64,000 nt of DNA, from NCBI GenBank assembly GCA_949752745.1, contig OX457026.1, positions 42,377,239-42,441,238 on the forward strand. The letters are read 5' to 3'. The DNA is from Protula sp. h YS-2021 (taxonomy: Eukaryota; Annelida; Polychaeta; Sabellida; Serpulidae). Every line of letters begins with the position of its first letter. Within the stretch, counting starts at the first letter, position 1. Positions 1-10,148 of the stretch are shown here, piece after piece. Made by a program: the position numbers and the translations under genes. The notes under the pieces are model-generated. The model worked only from the letters and a program-made list of their open reading frames with translations, was not told where the DNA came from and ran no database searches.

Positions 1-294
1 GCAACGTGTTAAACCCTTGCTTTCCCTTTGTTTGTAGCCCCTCCCCCTTTTCTTTTTTCTTTAACTTGCAATATCTTTGCATTGTGCGATAAAATATTTT
101 ACTTTTTATGTACGAGGTTTTATTTTTGCATGACCGACCAGTAAATCATTTAAGGTGTAAGGATTCCAAGGACCAATTTTAACTTTTATATTTTGAAATT
201 GTCCTAATTCTTCCTTTATTACACAAGAAATATGTATTTTTATGTTGATTTAAAGAGGTTTTTTTTTTAAATTGAATGTGAAATATAATTTTTA
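1..294. other. AT-rich sequence, no gene seen
   Basis: Low-complexity T-rich and A-rich sequence ending in the upstream target-site copy of the SINE at 329. Only short frames, crossed by stops, are present. The missing 5' exons of gene A could lie here or left of the window; I could not identify them. Confidence 0.4.
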
Positions 295-328
295 GAATCT
301 GTGTTCGGAAAAAAAAAACTTTGACAGT

Positions 329-540
329 GTCCGCCTCGAGACTGGAAGATCGTGGGTTCAAACCCCGGTCGGGTCATACCTGAGACTTTAAAATTGGGAC
401 TCCTCCTTGCTACCCTGTGAGGCACTCCACATGTAAGGGTTAGAAGGAGGGCTGGAATGCCCCATTTCAGTATAATGTGGCAGGGGGATCCCGATATGAC
501 CATAGCAGTTGAAAGGGATCTAAAGAACAATACAATACAA
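329..540 (+). repeat. tRNA-derived SINE, full copy 1
   Basis: A 212-bp element starting GTCCGCCTCGAGACTGG, with a polymerase III B-box-like core (GGGTTCAAACCCC near 355) and an ACAATACAATACAA tail. Related copies sit at 17794-17996 and 31035-31165. It is bounded by a direct repeat of 33-34 bp (295-328 and 541-573, GAATCTGTGTTCGG...CTTTGACAGT), read as the target-site duplication. The tRNA-like head has no intact tRNA fold, so this is a SINE and not a tRNA gene. Confidence 0.75.
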
Positions 541-573
541 GAATCTGTGTTCGGAAAAAAAAACTTTGACAGT

Positions 574-937
574 CTTCGTCAAATTTCAGTTTCTTTGCCT
601 CCTGTCATTCATTGTGGTCCTTATACCTTAAATGCGGCAGAGCAATGCCTCAAATCGCAGTAAAAAATGGAGACTTAAGGACATAATGCATATGTTGTTA
701 TTGAAAACAACTAGTTGCGCATCTATCTAATCTAGGTACAATGATTGTTATTTTAAAGACAAGGTGAACAAAAGACCCACCGGCACCTACCGCACGGTAT
801 GGGCGCACGCCCGACGCAAGCATGCCTTGAGGGATCATAGTCACCTCTATGTTGCCCTCGGAGGTGGGTTTTAGATTTCATGTAATGGTGTGCTTAGTTT
901 GTTTCACACTTTTTATCGGTATTAAATTTATTATATT
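574..937. other. Intergenic or 5' region, no gene called
   Basis: No convincing exon. A GC-richer block at about 775-875 (GGCACCTACCGCACGGTATG..., ending CCTCGGAGGTGGG) looks like a fragment of an interspersed repeat, but there is no second copy in this window to prove it. Confidence 0.35.
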
Positions 938-1042
938 CAGGGTTCATAGCGATCCTTGAAATCCTGGAAAATCCTGGAATTTTACATCCAAATGTCCTTG
1001 AAAATCTTGGAATTTGACGTCTAGTTTTCGCTATGAACCCTG
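938..1042. mobile_element. hAT-like MITE, 105 bp
   Basis: Begins CAGGGTTCATAGCG and ends CGCTATGAACCCTG, a perfect 14-bp terminal inverted repeat. Flanked by TATATT on both sides (932-937 and 1043-1048). The interior repeats CCTTGAAATCCTGGAA-type words, as in hAT nonautonomous elements starting CAGGG. Six matching flank bases are seen; hAT normally makes 8, so superfamily assignment is tentative. Confidence 0.7.
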
Positions 1043-1220
1043 TATATTACTTTCTGGTTGAATAATTAATATGACATGTTTGCTGAAGTTCTGGTTTCGA
1101 AGAAAAGTAGTATATTTTGACAGTTAAATATGTTTACCGGCGAAAAAAGTTCACTTGAAAACTGTAAGATCAGTTTTTTACAGACAAAAACATAAGTTGA
1201 AGTTAATTTTTTTTAATCAG

Positions 1221-1352
1221 AATTGATCACGCAAGCAAACGTTGAAACAACTTCAGACAGTGATGTTGTATTCATGGGGGAGGAAATCCCAGAGGTGAAG
1301 AAGGAGATAGTCCCCAAGACAGAAAAGGATTTTTTTGGCAAGTTTCTGTCAT
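1221..1352 (+). CDS. Gene A, tentative upstream exon
   Basis: Acceptor after TTTTTTTTAATCAG gives a frame starting with two bases of a split codon (phase 1), as in all other exons of the gene. It reads LITQANVETTSDSDVVFMGE and continues acidic. The donor is unclear: CAT|GTACAG at 1353 keeps phase 1, while the better-looking GAG|GTGAAG at 1295 would be phase 0 and break the frame. Confidence 0.45.
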
Positions 1353-4300
1353 GTACAGTTAAATATTTTGAAAACGCTCAAGACCGTTTTATGTGGATCC
1401 TATGAAGATGGAGGAATTTTTGTCAAGTTTCTATCATGTACACTTAAATATTTGGAAATCGCTCAAGACCGTTTTATGTGGACTCTACCAGAAACTTGAG
1501 AACTCATCTCCTTTTGACGTGCTTGCATTGAAAGTTGAGAGTCACAAAAGTTTAAAACTTGCATTAGAAATGTAATTGTAAGGACTTGTAAGGACTGGAA
1601 ATAAGTGTCTTCTGTTATTTATTGTACATAAACAGGCGAAACTTCACAGACAGGGCGGAAAACACGCGCCAGTAAAACGGTATCCCACGCGTCACCAAGC
1701 CCAGTGTCTACTAGTTGTAGTGCAATTGAAGTTGCTGCGAAAAGTGCTGAAAGCATACCCCAGGTGCCAGCTATTTCTGCTAGTCAAAGTGCAATTGAAG
1801 TTGCTGCGGAAAGTGCTGAAAGCGTACCCCAGGTGCCAGATATTCCTGTTAGTCAAAGTGCAATTGAAGTTGCTGGGGAAAGTGTTGAAAGCGTACACCA
1901 GGTGCCAGCTATTCCTGCTAGTCAAAGTGCAATTGAAGTTGCTGCGGAAAGTGCTGAAAGCGTACCCCAGGTGCCAGATATTCCTGTTAGTCAAAGTGCA
2001 ATTGAAGTTGCTGCGGAAGGTGTTGAAAGCGTACACCAGGTGCCAGCTATCCCTGCTAGTCAAAGTGCAATTGAAGTTGCTGCGGAAAGTGTTGAAAGCG
2101 TACACCAGGTGCCAGATATTCTTCCTAGTCAAAGTGCAATTGAAGTTGCTGCGGAAAGTGCTGAAAGCGTACCCGAGGCGCCAGATGTTCCTGCTAGTCA
2201 AAGTGCAGTTAGAGTTGCTGCGGAAAGTGCTGAAAGCGTACCCCGGGCGCCAGATGTTCCTGTTAGTCAAAGTACAACTGAAGTTCCCCCTAGTGCATCT
2301 CAACCTGGTGTGCAAAGAAGTAAACCGAAATGGATACCAGCGTTTAGATTCAGTACAAGCCCAACTGAAGAGGCGCCGATTGCCGCTGCTGTGGAAGACG
2401 TGTCAGAATTCAGTGTCATTCACATTCGAACCGAACCTACACAAGGAAAAGTACTCGCAATAAAAGGAGACCCAGAGAAGAGCGGTGAATATGCAAACAC
2501 TGCAGAACATCAAACGCGTGCCAGTGAAGCATCCAGACCCCAAACCGCCTTAAGTGAAGACCTGTTCCAGTCAGAGAGTAAGAACGCATTCAAGTAAATT
2601 TTAAGTGATGAAAGTATTGGTATTGCTTTTGGTGTCAAGTAAAGGTTTTTTTCTATAAAATATGGTGTCTGATTGAGTCTAAATACCAAAATATTATCTC
2701 CAAAATATGTTTGGCGAAACCGTATTTCACTCAAAACATTGATAAAAATACAATTTCTGAATTAAAAACAGTTGGAGTGTAAGCGGTAAAGTAGTGTGAC
2801 AGTCGAAATCAAACACTAATGACGGTAGTTAAATTATGTGACCAGTAACGCTTTCTAGATGCGTAAATCAAACTTGTGCACGAGTACAAATTTTTCTGCC
2901 TGTTATTCTACAGGTGAAGAAGAGCACAAGCCAAGTTTTAAAATAGAAGTCAGGGATTCGGACCTGGAAGGGACTCTACTTGGGGTTGCCAGTGCAGTGA
3001 AGCCGGGAGGGGTTCGATTTATCCATGGCTCGTCACCAGAAAGTACGTATGAATTGGATTTTTTACCAGCATTTCTTCCTTTGTCTAAAAGGATTTGGGG
3101 AATTTAATTGTCATTTTTTTATTCCCCACAGGGGGAATATATGTGATCGACCGCGGATCGGTCTGTCGGTCTGTTATCAAGAGCTTGTCAACGCGATAAC
3201 TTGCTGCAACTGCTGCAAGTATTTTACTGAAACTTGGTATGTGGCTTCTGTGGGAACAAACACAGATCGATATTGTAAATGGGCCAGGTTCGTCCAAGGA
3301 AAATGGACCAGCTGGACTTAGAAAATTTCAGTTCTTGATTGCCTATTGATAGCCGTGTTTAACTGGTGGGTGGGGGGGGGGGTTGTGGGGTATGTGTGGG
3401 CTATGCACACTGCTCCAGTTAATTTTGTCATGATTTCTATGTTGTTTTTGTGTTATTTCGGACCCTTATAGGACTGCTTTAACTGGAATTAATGAACTTA
3501 ATGTTTAAGAAATGTTTATAATCCAGATAAGTTTTTTGTATGATCAGAGAACGATAAAACTAACACCATTATTTTATTGTTGTCTTGCTTGTAGGTGCTG
3601 CAGATATTACATCAGGTAAAAGAAAAGAAAATGTCGGCGTTTTATTTGAAGTTCCAAAAACAAGTCCACAAGCAGTTACTGGAGGCGCAGCCACCGTCGA
3701 AAAGCTTGAAACCGGTGCCACTTCAACGAAACCCATGCCTCTCTTCCTTGTTCAGCGTGAGTATTGCTTAAATGTTGCTATTTCAGTTATCTAAAAGTTA
3801 GTGCGTCTTGGTTTCATATTCGGGGGAATGGTATTCCTACACACGAAGGGTTTACGTTTGTTGTAAATGTGTACTTGGGGTTTTGTGTGTGAGTGCATGG
3901 ATATTTCCTTAATGTATTTAATGTTCTTTATTATATGGCTGAAGGTCTGTAATTAAAAAAAAAAAACAACAACAAACAACAACTCTCCAGTTTAATGCAG
4001 TTCTGTCCACAGAACTGAACATTTGGCCATTTTTAACGTCTGGGTATTTTAACTTTCTTGAGAAATTAGTTTCATCAGTAGGAAATGGTGATAGTAACAC
4101 TATTGAGAGTCGTATTTGCTGGATAATTGTGCTTCATAGCTGAAAAAAACGATGCATAGTCTATCTCTTTTTAGACCCCAACCTGGTGAACCCGAAGGGG
4201 TCTACAGTATTGACCTCTGTCTCTGTCCGTCCGTCCGTCCGTTCGATCTTTGTACGCGCTATATCTCTGGCACCGTTCAACCGATTTTAATTTCCTTTTG

Positions 4301-7300
4301 CACACAGAAAGACCAAGTAGTGGAGCTGTGCGACGAAGCGTTGTTTTTGGATTTCTCGAAAAATTACAAAAAATGCGGAAATTTTGAAATTTTTTTGCGC
4401 TTGACACTGATTATTGTGTCCGGTTTGGGTCTGCGCCGTCGACGATGGCTTATCTAATTTTTTTGTTTTTTCTTTTCTTTTTCTTTTCATCAGAATATGG
4501 GGGCGAAGAACTGGTGCAAATTGATGAAAGTCGCAAACGTAAACTTGACGCAAGAACACCATATATAACATCTATAACACGTTTACCAAGTGCAAGTGCA
4601 AGTGTTGCTTTCGACGCTGCTACCAGTGCTGAAGAATCAGTTCCAAGTACTACTTGGCCATCCCCTATAGGTACAATTGTACAAACCCAAACACTCCGCC
4701 CTGAAATTTTGACGACACCTGCCGTTGAGGTGCAATCGATCCAACAAGTAGAATGTGACCCCGGGCAACCCCAGCAACTCATAGGTTTAGAGCCACATTT
4801 AGAGGACCCCGCTTTTTCTGATCCTGAAGTGATCGGCCCATCCGATATCGAACTCCCTGAAAGTGTAATGAGTTCAATAAGCCGACAACTTTCACGACAC
4901 GAATTAATAGGCACCACTCGCAAACCAAGAAAAACAATACGCAAGACCAGAAAAGCCGTGGTATACACAGATTCGTCAAGCGACGACCATGGGCAAGAAG
5001 ATCCCGATTATGATATTTCAGAATCCGAGGTCACCTCTCCTGCACCCACCACAATTCTAAAGAGAAAAAGGCGCCGCCACTCTTCTGAACGCAACTTAAC
5101 TCCACGGAAAAAATCGTCCCCTCCCACTCATTCCGGACCTAGCACAAGTAAAAAGAAAAAGGTACAAAAAACAACAAGGACACGCAAAACCAAAACCAAA
5201 AGGAAACTACAGGTCGACACAGAATCATCCAGTGAGAAAGAACAGGCTCCAGAAGTATTGCCTACATCCATTGCTGGTGCGACAGAAGAGACAGATACAC
5301 AGCAGGAAACACAAGAAGAGCTTCCAAATTTGGAAAATGTTAAGACCGCCAAAAGAGTTCATGTTTGCTTCCTTTGCCACAAACCCTACCCAAAACTGGC
5401 CAGGCACTTTAAACAGAAGCACAAGAATGATACCGAAGTGAAAGCCATACTTTCTTTGCCAAAGGATACTCGAAACGAAAGACTTAACCGCCGGCGATTG
5501 TGGCAAGCACTGAAAGCGAAGGGAGATTTTTGGTACAACGTAAAGGCAAAAAAGATGGGAATAAAGAAGATCATAGAGAAATATAACAACCCTCATGGAA
5601 GAAAGAAAGGTGCAAAAGAGAAAGTACTTTTACCTTGCTTGTACTGCAGTGCGATGTTAAGTCAGGAGTACCTGTGGAAACACCAATTAAATTGTATATT
5701 AAACCCAAACAAGGAGGCTCAACAATCCAAAGAAATGGCACGCCCCAAAAATGTGGTTCAAGTAGCCAGAGAAAGGTTTATGGCAAGCCAAACCGATTTG
5801 AAAGCCGGTCAAAGAATTTTATCAAAAATGCGTCAAGACGAAGTATACAACGTCATTATTGAAGATTTCCTTCTCATGATTTTTTTCGAGCATCGTTGCA
5901 AGAAGTATGGTTTCCTTGAAATTAACGACAACAGAGTTTCACAACATACACGAGAGCTTGCTAAATTTCTGATGACCTGCAGACAACATTTTCCGGAACA
6001 GCTGAAAGACTTCTTGTCCATCCTCAATCCAGCGAATTTTGATATTTTTATGAGATGCGTCAGGGTCCACTTTCAAACCGAGGACGCGACCCACATGAGA
6101 ACCCCCTCCGTGGTGTTGAAGTTAGGCCACTACATCAAAGATGTGGCTTCTGCGTATACTAACCATCTGTACAAAACCGGTGAATTTGAAAAAGTGCAAA
6201 AAGTTGCAGCCTTCTCAAAGTTGATGGAGAAAGAGTACACCTTCGAAAGCAGTAAGGCGTTGTTCATTTTGAAGAAAAGAAGATTCAACAAAGATAAAAT
6301 AATGCCTCTATTCAAGGATATCGAGACAGTTATGACACACATAGACAACAAATTACAAGCGCTGACAGGAAAGGAAGGAGAAGATGCTTATGTGCAATCG
6401 ACCAAGTACAACATGTGTAAAATCATTATGTTTAATAGGAAAAGAAGCGGAGAAGTGGAGCGCATGCAGCTGCAAATGTTAATGGACGGTCTAGGAAGCA
6501 CAGGTCAAGCTGACCAAGAGGTGATGGACAGCCTCGATGAATATGAAAAATTCCTATCAACAAGAGTTAGACGCGTGGAATTCCTGGGAAAGCGAGCTCG
6601 AAAAGTGGCGATTTTATTAACGAGTTCAATGCAGAAAAGCTTGCTAGAAATGTTGGAACTGCGGTCAAAGTACGTCGATGCCGAATGCACTTTCGTTTTT
6701 GCTAGGCCTGGTAACTGCAACACTCCGCAAGTAGGCCACAAGTTTATGAAAGAGGTAGCAGCGGAAGCAGGCGTAACCAACGTAGATGCATTCCGATCGA
6801 CATGTCTGCGAAAGCATTGCGCAACTATGAGTCAAGTCTTGGCTGTAGGGGAATTTCAACAAGATATTCTGGCAGAATTTATGGGACATGACCTCAATAT
6901 TCATCGAGACTACTACAGATTGCCCGTTTCATTGATTGAGAAATGTAAAGTCCTGCAGATACTTATGGCCATAAACAGCGGAAAGCCTCGAGACATGTTT
7001 AACAACAGGAGTTACACAGAAATGAGAGAAGACCCAACGTTTGGAGAAGTTGTTATTATAGAATCAGGTAAGTGAATCGAGCGAAGTTGGACAGTAAATA
7101 AAAACTTCAGTTATTGAAAACGTAAGTAAATGAATCAGGTGAAATGGGACAGTAAAAAATGTACAAGTACCAGAGAAGCGCAAGTCAGTAAATGAATCGG
7201 GCGAAATGGAACAGGCTTTGCTGTCAGATGTAACATTCAGTAGAAAGGAAAAACTAGAAAATTAAAGAACAATATGTTTCAAAGGTCTGGTTTTATGGTT

Positions 7301-8947
7301 ATTTTAAAACAGAGTCGGAAGATGAGGAGTGTCAAGAGCCGGAAGATGAAGCTGCTACTTCAAGTGTGCCAACAGCTACCAAAAAACGGAGAAAACCTAA
7401 ATTTGAGTGTCACTCGGATTCTGACGATGGTAAGCTTTAACTTATGACTTTGACCTGTCTGTCCGTCAGCACAGTGCTCAGTAATTTCTTTTATGTCGTA
7501 ACTATTCTGTCACCAAGAGTTTGAGTTCACGGTGAATTCCGTTCATTTCTGCAGTAAAAAAATGCTTCGAAAACGTCACGCGTTTCTTTATCGGGTTCAT
7601 GTATGGCTTTCACAATTTCACCCACTGTGCTCCTGGTGGTTCAATCCAGTTATGTCAGACAGTTTCATACATTAATTATAAACTTTTTAAAAGGAATATA
7701 AATCATGTGTGGATCAAGTGGGTTAATTATTTACTGTTAAACATAGGTCGAGAATGAAAGGTATTGTAAGTTTTTCAATTTTTTAATGTTACTAGTACTA
7801 TGTTGCATTCAACTGAATAATAAGTATAACGTTTAAATTACAATGTGCATACACTGTTTAGTTTGCTGGGACTCCATATAATTCAATTAATTTTGCAGAA
7901 AAAAGCCGGAGTAGACGTTTGGATTTGTCTGACCTTGAAATCGCTGCGATAAAAGACAAGTTCCACACCGAGATCAAGCAGTGTTCCTTGCCATCAATGG
8001 AAGTCATCATGGAGAAAATTGGAGAGTCGGAAGTATTAACAGTTACTGCTCCAGACGATGTCGAAAAATGCTTGACGAATTTGATAAAAGAAAGAAGCTT
8101 GAAGATCAAATCGGAAAAGCACAGCAAAAAGCACAAAGTGAAAAGGCGCCGAGAAGATCCAGAAAGCGAGGCCGAAGAACCACGTCGTCGAGCTCCATGT
8201 AAATACATAAAGCAATTATTACACTTGAAACAGTGAAATCTATAACTTTTAAATCAGACCTTTGCATAAAATGGGGATTTAGCTCTATATTAATTGCAAG
8301 TAGATCTGTCCCTGGAGTGTGTGTTATTTTAAAGCTATTGATTCAATGTACGAAGTTTCATTATTTTTTCCGCAAAAGGGGGGAGGGGAATATGTGCGAT
8401 CGACCGTGTGTCGGTCTGTTGGTCGGTCGGTCTGTCGGTATGTCATCAACAACTTGTTAACACGATAATTTAAAAAGTGCTGCAAGGATTTTACTGAAAA
8501 TTGATATGTGGCTTCTATGGAAACAGACCTAGATTAGTATTGTAAATGGGCCAGATTCGTCCAAGGAAAATGGACTAGCTGGACTTAGAAAATTTCAGCT
8601 CTTGATTGACTGTTGATGGTCGTGTGTAACTGGTGGGGGGAGGAGGGCTGTGGGAAATATGTGGGCTATGCACACTGCTCTAGTTTTATTATGAATTGAA
8701 GGCTTATGTTTTTTTTTTAACTTTTAAAGGTCAGAAACGCATGTGGACGCAAAAAGAAGTAGCCGTCATCGTGAAGCATTTTGGGAAACACATAGAGAGA
8801 GGGGCAACACCCGGAAAACTAGAAATAGACAAAGTATTAGCAGTGGAACCAGACTTGAAACACAGGGACTTTGTGACTGTCAAATCACATATCGTCAACA
8901 AAATTAAAGCAAACAAAAGGAAAGAACTGAAGATGTTTCGAAAGTAA
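1221..8947 (+). CDS. Gene A: zinc-finger, tyrosine-recombinase, Myb/SANT-like protein, 5' incomplete
   Basis: Exons, all joined in phase 1: tentative 1221-1352; 1636-2577; 2914-3042; 3595-3756; 4494-7067; 7313-7429; 7899-8198; 8730-8947 (TAA). Product order: a 23-residue repeat region, an exon resembling one in gene B, a basic/serine-rich stretch, a C2H2 and a CCHC finger, the YR domain, an acidic linker, and two Myb/SANT-like modules. No initiator Met is established, so the gene probably starts further left; gene B's PWWP module was not found here. It is a paralog of gene B in the same orientation, with fingers, catalytic motifs and terminal module in the same order. The likely role is a nuclear DNA-binding protein derived from a Crypton-like recombinase; enzymatic activity is not shown. 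Confidence 0.8.
1328..1485. repeat. Tandem duplication of about 70 bp
   Basis: The stretch TTTTTGGCAAGTTTCTGTCA...CTCAAGACCGTTTTATGTGGA at about 1330-1400 recurs with a few changes at about 1415-1483. It overlaps the presumed exon/intron boundary and duplicates the weak candidate donor. Confidence 0.7.
1636..2577 (+). CDS. Gene A exon with 23-residue tandem repeats
   Basis: Acceptor CATAAACAG|GC at 1634-1635 and donor AGA|GTAAGA at 2578, both phase 1. After a basic start (GETSQTGRKTRASK), eight copies of a 23-residue unit run from 1719 to 2270 with consensus SAIEVAAESAESVPQVPDIP plus VSQ, then a degenerate ninth start (STTEVPP). The units are exactly 69 bp, so a high-identity DNA array is kept in frame. 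Alternating types (AIPASQ versus DIPVSQ) suggest past duplication of pairs. The region is low complexity, acidic and probably disordered; function unknown. Confidence 0.75.
2914..3042 (+). CDS. Gene A exon resembling gene B exon 9
   Basis: Acceptor TTCTACAG at 2912-2913 and donor AAA|GTACGT at 3043; phase 1 at both ends. Encodes LLGVASAVKPGGVRFIHGSS near its end, resembling VVRDVVEGLKPEGITFSHIE in gene B exon 9 (35387-35575). The shared pattern is V-x(4)-[AG]-[VL]-KP-x-G-[VI]-x-F-x-H. This is a small conserved module of unknown function. Confidence 0.7.
3120..3425. repeat. Hairpin-headed GTCBGTC interspersed repeat, copy 1
   Basis: Starts with a C/G hairpin (CCCCACAGGGGG), then GATCGACCGCGGATCGGTCTGTCGGTC, then about 230 bp ending in TATGCACACTGCTCCAGTT. 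The same element recurs at 8375-8695 with mismatches. Both copies are in gene A introns and in the same orientation. Confidence 0.75.
3595..3756 (+). CDS. Gene A linker exon
   Basis: Acceptor TTGCTTGTAG and donor CAGC|GTGAGT; phase 1 on both sides. It reads AADITSGKRKENVGVLFEVP and ends KPMPLFLVQ, where the Q codon is completed by the next exon (C + AA). No recognised domain. Confidence 0.7.
4150..4440. repeat. Hairpin-headed GTCCGTCC repeat, second type
   Basis: Head ACCCC...CCCGAAGGGGTC, then CTGTCCGTCCGTCCGTCCG and a body with CGCTATATCTCTGGCACCG and TCAACCGATTTTAAT. The reversed element at 63378-63776 has the same order: G/C hairpin, GTCCGTC tract, ATATCTCCGTAACC-type body. It lies just before the acceptor of the giant gene A exon. 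Confidence 0.6.
4494..7067 (+). CDS. Gene A giant exon: zinc fingers plus tyrosine recombinase
   Basis: Acceptor CTTTTCATCAG at 4492-4493 and donor TCAG|GTAAGT at 7068. The upstream ATG at 4445 is in the intron and is not the start. N-terminal third: Ser/Thr/Lys-rich, several basic nuclear-localisation-like stretches. Then a C2H2 finger C-x2-C-x9-H-x4-H (CFLCHKPYPKLARHFKQKH), a second C-x2-C-x11-H-x3-C, then an alpha-helical region. The YR core shows box I RSGE (Arg codon at 6443), box II LRKHCATM (Arg 6809), GHD (His 6887) and YY (Tyr 6911/6914). The usual His three residues before the box II Arg is Thr. No frameshift or stop interrupts it. Confidence 0.85.
7068..7255. repeat. Short diverged intronic repeat, three units
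   Basis: Three diverged units of about 60-70 bp contain GTAAGTGAATCGAGCGAAG, then AGTAAATGAATCAGGTGAAA, then CAGTAAATGAATCGGGCGAAA, each followed by TGG(A)ACAG. The first overlaps the splice donor, so the intron start has been duplicated in tandem. Confidence 0.6.
7313..7429 (+). CDS. Gene A acidic/basic linker exon
   Basis: Acceptor TTTTAAAACAG and donor GATG|GTAAGC, phase 1. Encodes ESEDEECQEPEDEAA then KKRRKPKFECHSDSDD: an acidic patch plus a nuclear-localisation-like basic cluster. It is too short for gene prediction by length alone; support comes from splice sites and phase. Confidence 0.7.
7899..8198 (+). CDS. Gene A exon: degenerate Myb/SANT-like module 1
   Basis: Acceptor AATTTTGCAG and donor CCAT|GTAAAT, phase 1. 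The segment LDLSDLEIAAIKDKFHTEIK and following residues align in pattern with the terminal modules (aromatic/E-rich helix, then a Pro-containing turn, then a second helix), but the first Trp is replaced. It ends in a long Lys/Arg/Glu-rich tail. Corresponds to gene B exon 13. Confidence 0.7.
8375..8695. repeat. Hairpin-headed GTCBGTC interspersed repeat, copy 2
   Basis: Second copy of the element at 3120-3425: GGGGAATATGTGCGATCGACCG, a GGTCGGTCGGTCTG tract, then the same body ending GGGCTATGCACACTGCTCTAG. Located in the last intron of gene A. Confidence 0.75.
8730..8947 (+). CDS. Gene A last exon: Myb/SANT-like domain
   Basis: Acceptor ACTTTTAAAG at 8728-8729; stop TAA at 8945-8947. Encodes RMWTQKEVAVIVKHFGKHIE, then a PGKLEI turn and a second and third helix with VKSHIVNKIKANKRK. 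The W-T-x-K/E-E start and basic third helix fit a Myb/SANT-like DNA-binding module, matching gene B exon 15 (RPWTTEEKEAV...). No AATAAA was seen close downstream, so the 3' end is open. Confidence 0.8.
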
Positions 8948-9330
8948 CATTTCACGCGTCTTAACAAGGTTGCAACTCACCGGTTCAATATACTTTTACT
9001 TGGCAGAAATCGCATGCACATAATTTGTAAATTAATTTGATTTTTCCTCTTTTATACAAAACCTTATTGTAAATAGAAAAAGAAACGGTTTTAAAAAGTC
9101 AATGCGATTTCTGTTAAGAAAAAAATATATTTCAAAAAATTCCAGAATTGTGAGAAATTGACTTTTTTGTGGGTTCACTTTCAATGTATTAACTTGTAGT
9201 ATTCGATGTGTTCGACTTGTATAAAAACACTGCAATGTTTGGTGTGTGAACATTATTTTTGGTACACATTTCCAGTCTTTTTAGGTTCAAGTAACTGAAC
9301 GCGATTGATTCTTGATATTGCCTTTTTAGC
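8948..9330. other. Gene A downstream flank, no gene
   Basis: AT-rich, stop-rich sequence, probably containing the gene A 3' UTR. No canonical polyadenylation hexamer is obvious. Confidence 0.35.
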
Positions 9331-9953
9331 CCTCGGCCAATATTTGCTGAAGGCTATTGCTATCGGTCTGTCTGCCCGTCCGTCTGTCCTTTTTTCTGTC
9401 TGGGCGATATTTCAAAAGCTATTCATCGGATCTTCACCAAACCGTACAAGAAAAAAGTATGTATAGTGTAGATGTGCAACGGAGGTGGGGGAGGGGTTCA
9501 GTTTGTCACTTGTACGTTCATCTGTCCCGTCCGTCGCACTTTAAACTTTTTTTGTCCGGGCGATTTCTAAAAATCTATTCATCGGATCTTCACCAAACCG
9601 TACAAGAAAAAAGTATGAATAGTGTAGATGTGCAACGGAGGTGGGGGAGGGGTTCAGTTTGTCACTTGTACGTCCATCTGTCCGTCCGTCGCACTTTAAA
9701 CTTTTTTTGTCCGGGCGATTTCTAAAAATCTATTCATCGGATCTTCACCAAACCTTACAAGAAAAAAGTATGTATAGTGTAGATGTGCAACGGAGGTGGG
9801 GGAGGGGTTCAGTTTGTCATTTGTACGTCCGTTTGTCCGTATGTCGCACTTTAAAACTTTTTGTTGTCCGTGCGGTATCTCAAAGAGGTAACTCGCCCAC
9901 AGTGATGTTACTGCTATTGGCTGAGGGCTCTGCATGTCCGATGCCTATGTTTA
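9331..9953. repeat. Inverted-end element with three internal tandem units of about 155 bp
   Basis: Left end AGCCCTCGGCCAATATTTGC and right end TATTGGCTGAGGGCT (about 9915-9930) are near-perfect inverted copies. A GCATGTCCGATGC mini-hairpin and CCTATGTTTA follow. Inside, a unit of about 155 bp (CGATNTCTAAAAATCTATTCATCGG...GTCCGTCCGTCGCAC) is repeated three times from about 9400. A single-unit relative lies at 36285-36550. Open frames across it are by-products of the repeats. Confidence 0.75.
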
Positions 9954-10148
9954 AATTGAGTAACAAAATAAAAAAAAGATTTTAGCAGTGTGTACCAAAA
10001 ATTGTTTTTATAAACACATACCTCATTCGCAAGTGGCACCCAAATGTTTAAAATAGTCAACATGTTGCGAAGATCGGAATTTAGAACCGTGGTGAAACTG
10101 GATTTTACAGGCATTGGCAATAGGTGTCTCGTTTTAATGTATTAAAGA
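9954..10148. other. Spacer, nothing recognised
   Basis: AT-rich spacer between the inverted-end element and the 505-bp array; no feature seen. Confidence 0.4.

Noticed and set aside
350..375. tRNA gene suggested by GGGTTCAAACCCC
   Set aside because: Only a B-box-like half is present, with no acceptor stem or anticodon arm; it recurs as a SINE.
1692..2315. 207-residue minus-strand frame opposite the gene A repeat exon
   Set aside because: It is the shadow of an in-frame 69-bp repeat: any period divisible by three keeps several frames open. No splice or start support.
1720..2463. 247-residue plus-strand frame overlapping the same repeats
   Set aside because: Same cause; it is not in phase with the flanking acceptor and donor that join the other gene A exons.
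4445..4493. ATG at 4445 as the start of the giant gene A frame
   Set aside because: It lies in a pyrimidine tract that ends in a strong acceptor (TTCATCAG); the residues it would add are encoded by intron sequence.
9357..9985. Two overlapping 114-122-residue frames with repeated VCLSVRLS-type peptides
   Set aside because: They are translations of the 155-bp tandem unit and the GTCCGTCC tract.
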